This document shows, piece after piece, positions 1 to 4,922 of a stretch of 6,245 nt of DNA. The translations under genes and the position numbers were made by a program. The notes beneath the pieces were generated by a model. It worked only from the letters and a program-made list of their open reading frames with translations. It was not told the DNA's origin and did no database searches. Source of the DNA: an uncultured Bacilli bacterium (GTDB taxonomy: Bacteria > Bacillota_I > Bacilli_A > RF39 > UBA660); contig CANQPR010000077.1 in assembly GCA_947625715.1 (NCBI GenBank), positions 1 through 6,245 on the forward strand. The letters are read 5' to 3'. The stretch's first letter is position 1; each line of letters begins with the position of its first letter.

Positions 1-1099
1 TACCCTTAAATACAGCTACTCCTGTATATTCCTTTGCTTTTTCTTTTTTTTGTAAAACTCTTAATGCCCCTGATGCTAAAGCTTCAAGTTCATATTCACC
101 AGGCATTACAACTACTTTCGTCAATTTTTTAATATATTTATTTAATATTTTTACTAAATCTTCGTCATTTGCCATACCACCAGTTAAAATAATGGCTGAA
201 CAATTACATTTTAAAGCTACAAACATTGCGCCAATTTGTTTAGCAATTTGATATATCATTGCTTCATATAAAATTTTGGCCGTTTTATTATTATCGGCAA
301 TCATTTGTTTAACTTCTTTTATGTCACTTGTATTTAAATAAGCTTTTATTCCTCCATTTTTACTGATAAAATTTTTGATTTCTGCTTCTGTATATGTTTT
401 TGAAAAACATAGTTTTACTAAAGCCTTAGCTGGTATAAAACCACATCGATTTGGTGTCATTGGACCATCACCATTTACAATATCATTAGAATCAATCATT
501 TTACCATGATTATGTGCCGTTATGGAAATACCGCCCCCAATATGACAAATTATTAAATTTAAATCTTCATAATTTTTTTTCACTTCTTTAGCGTATCTTA
601 AAGCTATTTCTTTTTGATTTAAAGCATGAATTCTACTTTCTCTATAAATACCTGGGATACCGGTTATTCTTGCTTTAATATTAAATTCATCAACATCAGG
701 AGGATTAACACAAAAAGAAGGTTTACTATACATTTGACCAAGTTCTTTTGCTAAAACAATCCCTAAAGCTGATGGATGTTTGACTATCTTCATTTCTCTG
801 GCATCTTTATACATTAAATCATTTATTATATAACTTCCAGATACTAAAGGTTGCAGTGAACCTCCTCTACCACTAAAAGCATCAATCGTTTGCATATCTA
901 TTTTATGTTTTTTTAAAGTATCCATAATAGTTTTTAGGCGAAATTCTCTTTGATCAGCTATTTCTTTATAGGCTTTTAATTCTTCATCGCTATGCGCAAT
1001 GTTTTCTTTGAATAAACATTTTTCATTATTAAATAAACCAATTTTGGTACTTGTTGAACCTGGGTCAATAGCTAGTATTAAAAAATTATTTTTTGGCAT
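1..1099 (-). CDS. buk: Butyrate kinase-type acyl kinase, 3' end outside window
   Basis: Acyl kinase of the ASKHA (acetate/butyrate kinase) superfamily, cytosolic. It converts an acyl-phosphate plus ADP to a carboxylic acid plus ATP, or the reverse. The reverse strand reads openly from ATG at 1099 to the window edge, giving 366 residues. N-terminal phosphate-binding motif 1 is IDPGSTSTK (residues 11-19). HALNQK lies at 158-163. Motif 2 is HIGGGISITAHNHGKMID (186-203). A C-terminal ILTGGMA lies at 304-310. VDEFNIKARITG (136-147) and the HALNQK stretch are typical of Buk rather than AckA. Family members are about 355-365 residues, so only the last few codons and the stop should be missing. The start lies 14 bp inside the preceding phosphotransacylase gene. 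An AGGTGA Shine-Dalgarno at 1108-1113, within that gene, precedes the ATG by 8 bases, so translation is probably coupled. Substrate (butyrate, branched-chain, other) cannot be read from sequence; family assignment is secure. Confidence 0.95.
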   Translation of the reverse strand, partial: MPKNNFLILAIDPGSTSTKIGLFNNEKCLFKENIAHSDEELKAYKEIADQREFRLKTIMDTLKKHKIDMQTIDAFSGRGGSLQPLVSGSYIINDLMYKDAREMKIVKHPSALGIVLAKELGQMYSKPSFCVNPPDVDEFNIKARITGIPGIYRESRIHALNQKEIALRYAKEVKKNYEDLNLIICHIGGGISITAHNHGKMIDSNDIVNGDGPMTPNRCGFIPAKALVKLCFSKTYTEAEIKNFISKNGGIKAYLNTSDIKEVKQMIADNNKTAKILYEAMIYQIAKQIGAMFVALKCNCSAIILTGGMANDEDLVKILNKYIKKLTKVVVMPGEYELEALASGALRVLQKKEKAKEYTGVAVFKG

Positions 1100-2102
1100 T
1101 TTTTTCTTCACCTGCTCTTACAATTGAAAATAAGATATTGCCAACTAATTCACTAACTGGAGCTCCTCTTGAACAATCACTACAAATTAATTTAAAACCT
1201 TGTAGTAATGGTCCATAAGCATTTGCATGACCAAATTGTTGAATTAATTTTACACCAATATTACCGGCATTTAAATCGGGAAAGATTAAAATGTTTGCCT
1301 GTCCGGCTACTTCACTTTGTCTTTTCACCTTTTTTTGAGCAACTTCTTTTACAATGGCACTATCAAGTTGAAATTCACCATCGATTTTTAAATCAGGTCT
1401 TTTAGTATTAGCTATTTTAACAGCTTCTACAACTTTATCAACTAAAGGTCCATTTCCTGAACCTAAAGTTGAATAAGAAAGCATTGCACACCTTGGTTCC
1501 CAATCAGTTATAGCTCTAATTGTATCACAAGTAGCAATGGCAATTGATGCTAGTTCACTAGCAGATGGGTTAGTTGTTACAGCACAATCACCAACGGCGA
1601 TTAAATGCCCATTATCACTAAATGTATAATCAGGTATCTCAGCGATTCCAACTGATGATATAATATCTAAATTATCTTTTAAGCCAATTATTGTCTGAGC
1701 CGCTAAAATAAAGTCACCAGAAGTACTTTTTATGCCCCCAAAAGTTACATCTACTTCTTTAACTGCTTCCATCATTAAAGCTAAATATAATGAATCATTT
1801 AATCTTCTTCTTAAAGATTTTTCACCATAAACTAAATTTGGTAATTGTAAATATTTCTTTAAAATTTCTTCTTTATATTTTTCATCTGCTATATCAACAT
1901 ATTCCCATTTACTATCATCTATTTGCATATCTAAACACATTTTTTTGATTTCTAAGGGATTACCTACGACAACAATTTTTCCATAATTACCCTTACTTAC
2001 TTCATCCATTGCTTTTAGCATTTTTTCATCTTCAGCTTCTGGAAAAGCTACTTTGCAAGGATTAGCTAAAGCTTTTGCTCTTACTTTGTCCATTAAAGTC
2101 AT
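1086..2102 (-). CDS. Phosphate acetyl/butyryltransferase (PTA_PTB family)
   Basis: Phosphotransacylase that exchanges CoA for phosphate on an acyl group, cytosolic, feeding acyl-phosphate to the kinase encoded just downstream. Motifs in the 338-residue form: MLSYSTLGSG (207-216), DGEFQLDSA (241-249), ILIFPDLNAGNIG (271-283) and the active-site SRG (311-313). Length and motifs look closer to Pta (about 330 residues) than to classical Ptb (about 300), yet its partner is a Buk-type kinase, so I give no symbol. Compared from memory with E. coli, B. subtilis and Methanosarcina Pta, a usual Arg in the T-x-x-x-x-R-P segment is Ile132 here, and the Asp seven residues after the SRG Ser is Glu318. Start choice: a GTG at 2111 is also in frame, but AGGTGA at 2108-2113 sits 5 bases before the ATG at 2102, the geometry also seen at acpS. 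That Shine-Dalgarno overlaps the TAG stop of the upstream hydrolase gene, implying coupling. Acyl specificity is unknown. Confidence 0.92.
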   Translation of the reverse strand: MTLMDKVRAKALANPCKVAFPEAEDEKMLKAMDEVSKGNYGKIVVVGNPLEIKKMCLDMQIDDSKWEYVDIADEKYKEEILKKYLQLPNLVYGEKSLRRRLNDSLYLALMMEAVKEVDVTFGGIKSTSGDFILAAQTIIGLKDNLDIISSVGIAEIPDYTFSDNGHLIAVGDCAVTTNPSASELASIAIATCDTIRAITDWEPRCAMLSYSTLGSGNGPLVDKVVEAVKIANTKRPDLKIDGEFQLDSAIVKEVAQKKVKRQSEVAGQANILIFPDLNAGNIGVKLIQQFGHANAYGPLLQGFKLICSDCSRGAPVSELVGNILFSIVRAGEEKNAKK

Positions 2103-2111
2103 ATCATTCAC

Positions 2112-3923
2112 CTATCTATAAATATAATCACCATCAGCATATCTTGGTGGAATTTCTGGTACTAATAAATATGAATTATATTTACCACCTGTATGAATAA
2201 TGTGTTCCCCTTTATTATCTGCAAACCATACTAATGGTTCAAACCACTCATCTCTTATATATCTTCCTGCAATTTGTAATTGTAATTTTTGTCCTTTATG
2301 CCAAATTCTTGATAAAGGCCATATTTCAATATCGACAGGAACAATTTCGCCTGGTTTTAATTTTTCTACTCTATCATGAGTATGAACTGGTTGATATTCA
2401 GTTGATTTTTCTTCATCTAGGTGTCTTGCTGAAACTCTTAGTTTTCCCCAAGCTCCTGGATGACGTTCACTACCAAAAATTGTTACTGGTAATTCTTCAT
2501 TTTTCGTTGATAATTTTTTGATGGTAATAAATAAGTCCATATCATCATGTCCTTTAGCTTCTACATACATTCTTAATTTCATATATCCTGTTAATTCTGT
2601 ATCTTTTCTAAAGGTATAAGTAAATGTTGTCAAGCCTTTTTCACCATCATAGCTTACTTTGCTTTCATTTTTAACTGGAGCATCACCTAATTTATGAGTA
2701 CTAGCATTTAAATATAATTTTTTATAATTAGTTCTTGCTAGTGGCCATTCATTTTCAGGTCGATTAGTTTGATAAGGATATTCAAAGGCATCCATTACTT
2801 CCATTCTAATTCTTGGTGTTAATTCCCAACCATTATATATACCTTTTAAATAACGGTCAAAGAATAATTTTAAATCTTGTAACCATTTAGAATTATATGT
2901 ATCAGGCCATTCAAAGACTTGATGACAACGCATCCATTTCTTTTTAGATTTAATGTGTTTAAATCCTTCCCAACTTCCTCTTAAATGGAAATGGTTCCAA
3001 TTACAAGTCATATATACGGGAATATTTATTTTTTCATAATGAGGAATTTTGTCTTGCCAATATGGGCTTGTTACAAATGGTTCTTTTTTAGCCATGGCAA
3101 CTGTATTATCTATATAGCCTCTTCCTTGGGCTGCGATGACAATTGAGCCTCCAAAAAAGCCTGGAATTCCACCTTCCATAATACTTTCACGATATTGGTC
3201 ACCTGTAGCTTCCCATGGTGCTATACAAACTAGGTGTGGTGGGCACTCGGCAGCAATCCGCCATTGACTCATTGCTACTCCGGAATTACCAAATAAAGCA
3301 ATTTTACCATTACACCATTTTTGAGTTGAAGCCCATTCAATAAAGTCGTATCCATCTCTTCCTTCTTGGGTTCCAAATTGTTGTTGATCTCCTTCACTAT
3401 TACCTATTCCCCTTGGATCAACATTAGCTACAGCATAGCCTTGATAACACCAAAATAATGGGTCTGATGATTCAAATTTACAAACATTTGATACGGCACC
3501 GGTTGGTACACCCATTGGTCTAAATATTTGAACGGGTTGATGCCATGGTTGTTTGCCAAAAAATGACCAACTAATAATTAAAGGCACTGGTGTCTCTAGC
3601 GCACTTTTAGGGATATAAATATCAGCATATATAGTCACGCCATCTCGCATTTTAACTGGTCTATCTTGTAAACATACTACTCTTTTTTCATCATCAACAT
3701 AATATTCTTTAGTTTCAATAGGCACTTCAATACAATAGTTCATTGCTTCTTCTCTTGGAACTTTTAAAAATTCTTCTTTTGGAATTGGTTGAGTCATTTT
3801 CGTAAATATAACATCACAACTAGTTCCATCAGGATAATCAATTTTAACTATTTTTTCATCTCTTTTTGGCATTGTTTTAGGTAAAGATAATTCATTTTCA
3901 ACCTTACTTTTTTCTTCTTTCAT
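2112..3923 (-). CDS. CocE/NonD-family alpha/beta hydrolase (X-Pro dipeptidyl-peptidase-like)
   Basis: Predicted serine hydrolase of 603 residues. The family includes cocaine esterase, glutaryl-7-ACA acylases and X-Pro dipeptidyl-peptidases. Residues 1-80 form a charged extension; the alpha/beta hydrolase domain spans roughly 82-365 and a C-terminal beta-sandwich (PepX_C-type) about 366-590. Visible motifs: MRDGVTIYADIYIP (92-105), DPRGIGNSEG (169-178), the nucleophile elbow GNSG with Ser214 (212-215), and FFDRYLKG (354-361). His334 in MRCHQ is the likely catalytic His. The acid Asp expected after the Trp at 309 is absent: the sequence is NWNHFHLRG. This pattern recalls a large CocE-like subfamily that has W-S-N-x-x-H-T-R-G there, so it may be a subfamily trait. 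No signal peptide or membrane segment is seen, so it should be cytosolic. AAGGAG at 3935-3940, directly after the ACP stop, precedes the ATG by 11 bases. The substrate is unknown; the context suggests an acyl ester or thioester, but a peptide substrate is possible. Confidence 0.88.
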   Translation of the reverse strand: MKEEKSKVENELSLPKTMPKRDEKIVKIDYPDGTSCDVIFTKMTQPIPKEEFLKVPREEAMNYCIEVPIETKEYYVDDEKRVVCLQDRPVKMRDGVTIYADIYIPKSALETPVPLIISWSFFGKQPWHQPVQIFRPMGVPTGAVSNVCKFESSDPLFWCYQGYAVANVDPRGIGNSEGDQQQFGTQEGRDGYDFIEWASTQKWCNGKIALFGNSGVAMSQWRIAAECPPHLVCIAPWEATGDQYRESIMEGGIPGFFGGSIVIAAQGRGYIDNTVAMAKKEPFVTSPYWQDKIPHYEKINIPVYMTCNWNHFHLRGSWEGFKHIKSKKKWMRCHQVFEWPDTYNSKWLQDLKLFFDRYLKGIYNGWELTPRIRMEVMDAFEYPYQTNRPENEWPLARTNYKKLYLNASTHKLGDAPVKNESKVSYDGEKGLTTFTYTFRKDTELTGYMKLRMYVEAKGHDDMDLFITIKKLSTKNEELPVTIFGSERHPGAWGKLRVSARHLDEEKSTEYQPVHTHDRVEKLKPGEIVPVDIEIWPLSRIWHKGQKLQLQIAGRYIRDEWFEPLVWFADNKGEHIIHTGGKYNSYLLVPEIPPRYADGDYIYR

Positions 3924-3940
3924 TTTTTTCTAATCTCCTT

Positions 3941-4183
3941 TTATCCTTCAATTTGTTTTGCAATTATTTGTGCAGCTTGACCAATTGTATCAGCATGCAT
4001 TAATTCTGTGTATTTAATATAGCAGTCATATTCTTCTTCTAATTTAGAAATAATACCTACCATTTCAATACTCTTTAAATCAATGTCTGTTTTAATATTG
4101 GTATTTTCATTTAAAGTACTTTCATCTACTTTCAATGTTTCTGCTGTATAAGCAATTAATTTTTTTTCAATTTCTTCTTTCAT
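3941..4183 (-). CDS. Acyl carrier protein, atypical attachment motif
   Basis: Small acidic four-helix carrier protein of 80 residues (family usually 75-85). It carries acyl groups on a 4'-phosphopantetheine arm attached to a serine. The attachment site is Ser38 in TDIDLKSIEMVGI (32-44). The hydrophobic and acidic pattern of helix 2 (EMVGIISKLEEEYDCYI, 40-56) and the final helix (TIGQAAQIIAKQIEG, 66-80) fit the fold. Oddity: the usual Asp-Ser-Leu motif is Lys-Ser-Ile, so the Asp before the serine, normally contacted by AcpS, is Lys. It may be a specialised rather than a general fatty-acid-synthesis ACP, so I do not call it acpP; a D-alanyl-carrier-like role is possible but no dlt genes are seen. 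It is the first gene of the minus-strand operon. An AGGAGG at 4192-4197 lies 8 bases before the ATG, and the hydrolase gene starts 17 bp after its stop. Confidence 0.92.
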   Translation of the reverse strand: MKEEIEKKLIAYTAETLKVDESTLNENTNIKTDIDLKSIEMVGIISKLEEEYDCYIKYTELMHADTIGQAAQIIAKQIEG

Positions 4184-4207
4184 TTTCTAAGCCTCCTAAT
4201 CATAATT

Positions 4208-4216
4208 ATTATATCA
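4208..4216 (-). promoter_or_regulatory. Extended -10 promoter of the ACP operon
   Basis: On the minus strand the bases read TGATATAAT, a perfect TATAAT (4208-4213) preceded by the TG of an extended -10. No good -35 hexamer is seen 16-18 bases upstream, which is common for extended -10 promoters. Transcription would begin near 4201-4202, giving a leader of about 18 bases that contains the AGGAGG site of the ACP gene. It forms the left half of a mirrored promoter pair. Confidence 0.7.
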
Positions 4217-4264
4217 CAGATGTTTTTTAATATCTCTATAAATACATCATATTTACATTTATTG

Positions 4265-4273
4265 TGATATACT
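4265..4273 (+). promoter_or_regulatory. Extended -10 promoter of acpS
   Basis: The plus strand reads TGATATACT: TATACT at 4268-4273 with the extended TG at 4265-4266. No convincing -35 box is visible. Transcription would start near 4280, only about 12 bases before the preferred GTG start, so the transcript would have a very short leader barely including the AGG of the ribosome binding site. The element mirrors the ACP-operon promoter. Confidence 0.62.
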
Positions 4274-4280
4274 TATGATT

Positions 4281-4286
4281 AGGTGA
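4281..4286 (+). promoter_or_regulatory. AGGTGA ribosome binding site that sets the acpS start
   Basis: AGGTGA matches the downstream part of the AGGAGGTGA consensus and lies 5 bases before the GTG at 4292 (8 bases from its GG). That is the same geometry as the phosphotransacylase start at 2102. Candidate starts at 4283 (GTG) and 4286 (ATG) would overlap or abut this site, so 4292 is preferred. Confidence 0.6.
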
Positions 4287-4291
4287 TGAAT

Positions 4292-4621
4292 GTGAACATT
4301 GGAACTGATATTTTATATATTCCTAAATTATCGAAGACAATTACTAATTTTCCGTCTTTTATAAATAAAGTTTATACTAAAAAGGAATTATCTTTAGCTA
4401 AAAATTATCAAAACCCTCTTTATTTTTATGCGACAAGATTTAGTGCTAAAGAGGCTATTATTAAAGCTACTAATGGTTTATTTGATTTTCAGGATATTGA
4501 AGTATTAAAAATGCGTGATGGAAAACCTTTAGCTAAAATTTTAAATCATGATGAAATAAAAATTGCAATTTCTCTATCCTTTGACCAAGATTACGCGATA
4601 GCATTTTGTATAATCACGTAA
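4292..4621 (+). CDS. acpS: Holo-[acyl-carrier-protein] synthase (AcpS)
   Basis: 4'-phosphopantetheinyl transferase of the AcpS group. It transfers phosphopantetheine from CoA to the serine of apo-ACP; Mg2+-dependent and usually trimeric in the cytosol. With the GTG start at 4292 it has 109 residues (family about 115-125). IGTDI with Asp6 (3-7) and RFSAKEAIIKA with Glu54 (49-59) are the metal-binding and catalytic motifs. DGKPLA (76-81) and SLSFDQDYAIAF (94-105) form the C-terminal part. Oddities: the conserved His of the usual S-x-S-H is Phe97, and helix 1 reads DILYIPKLSK where many homologues have D-I-V-E-x-x-R. In-frame starts at 4283 and 4286 would add two or three residues, but family members usually begin just before I-G-x-D. 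It diverges from the ACP operon, whose first product is its probable substrate, and is followed by a hairpin terminator. Confidence 0.93.
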   Translation: MNIGTDILYIPKLSKTITNFPSFINKVYTKKELSLAKNYQNPLYFYATRFSAKEAIIKATNGLFDFQDIEVLKMRDGKPLAKILNHDEIKIAISLSFDQDYAIAFCIIT

Positions 4622-4625
4622 AAAA

Positions 4626-4657
4626 AATAACGCTGACAAGACGTTATTCTAGTTTTT
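4626..4657. terminator. Bidirectional rho-independent terminator
   Basis: A perfect 7-bp stem, AATAACG (4626-4632) with CGTTATT (4642-4648), encloses a 9-base loop. On the plus strand it is followed by CTAGTTTTT, which can end the acpS transcript 5 bases after its stop codon. On the minus strand the stem is followed by a run of seven Ts (complement of 4621-4627), so it can also stop transcription arriving from the gene at 4923-6173. The stem is A+T-rich and modest in stability. Confidence 0.7.
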
Positions 4658-4671
4658 GAATCAACTTTAGC

Positions 4672-4686
4672 TTTAGTCGAACTAAA
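4672..4686. repeat. Short inverted repeat (hairpin)
   Basis: TTTAGT (4672-4677) and ACTAAA (4681-4686) form a perfect 6-bp stem with a 3-base loop. It carries no T-tract, so it is not a simple terminator. On the minus strand the loop region reads TTCG. A direct repeat CTTTAG-CTTTAG (4665-4676) runs into it. Confidence 0.5.
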
Positions 4687-4695
4687 ATTGCTCAC

Positions 4696-4727
4696 TTAGA
4701 AGTTTTCTTTCTTCTAATACGATCGTA
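4696..4727. repeat. Hairpin followed by a 10-bp perfect palindrome
   Basis: TTAGAAG (4696-4702) and CTTCTAA (4711-4717) form a perfect 7-bp stem around a pyrimidine-rich 8-base loop. Directly adjoining is the palindrome TACGATCGTA (4718-4727), which overlaps a second one, CGTACG (4724-4729). These clustered symmetries in a spacer could be folded RNA or protein-binding sites; nothing identifies which. Confidence 0.5.
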
Positions 4728-4922
4728 CGCTTAATAATCATGAGACCCACAAAAGGCATTCAAACGAGCTTCTTCATATACCAAAATATGATAAGAAATA
4801 ATAACCAATAAACATGCGTAGATTAATTATTATTAATTGCTAAATATAAATCATTAAGCAATTTAATTGTAGCACTACTTTTTACATTTGACAAGTCCCA
4901 TAATAAACAAAATTTACATATG

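Larger units (their letters stand above)
4195..4283. repeat. Imperfect inverted repeat containing both divergent promoters
   Basis: The left arm (4195-4218, read on the minus strand) and the right arm (4263-4283, read on the plus strand) match as TGTGATATA, then a variable core (ATAA on the left, C on the right), then TTATGATTAGG. Each arm contains its gene's extended -10, its presumed start region and the beginning of its Shine-Dalgarno site. The arms are separated by 44 bases (4219-4262), inside which GATGT (4219-4223) and ACATC (4244-4248) are complementary. It could be an operator shared by both promoters, or an inverted duplication of one promoter. Confidence 0.75.
4658..4922. other. Spacer with hairpins and possible decayed coding fragments
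   Basis: No intact gene is seen. On the minus strand, 4731-4826 is an open stretch of 31 codons without a start codon. Its end reads VYEEARLNAFCGSHDY, which looks more like protein than random A+T-rich DNA. An ATG at 4739-4741, overlapping its stop in another frame, opens 19 codons ending at 4682 (MIIKRTIVLEERK...). Further upstream, 4875-4901 reads MGLVKCKK then a stop, reminiscent of a zinc-ribbon start. These may be relics of lost genes. An inverted repeat (4835-4841 with 4857-4863) has no T-tract. A short regulatory RNA ending at the shared terminator is an alternative. No known RNA family was recognised. Confidence 0.3.

Noticed and set aside
1086..1099. Overlap of the last two operon genes as a frameshift or sequencing error
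   Set aside because: Both proteins have complete family motifs and sensible ends, and buk has its own AGGTGA site, so this is an ordinary operon overlap.
1208..1405. Plus-strand open frame of 65 codons
   Set aside because: Lies wholly antisense to the phosphotransacylase gene, whose family motifs are clear; no ribosome binding site or recognisable protein.
2234..2521. Plus-strand open frame of 95 codons with many Leu/Ile/Phe
   Set aside because: Antisense to the hydrolase gene; the hydrophobic look is what the complement of an A+T-rich coding strand produces.
4672..4690. TTCGA within a stem, resembling a tRNA or tmRNA T-arm
   Set aside because: The 7-base T-loop cannot be closed by the required G-C pair and no acceptor or anticodon arms are found.
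4835..4863. 7-bp inverted repeat as a terminator for the 4923-6173 gene
   Set aside because: No T-tract follows on either strand; the stem at 4626-4648 is a better candidate.
4888..4916. TTGACA on the plus strand as a promoter for the spacer
   Set aside because: Perfect -35 match, but 17 bases downstream there is only AATTTA, and no gene follows on that strand.
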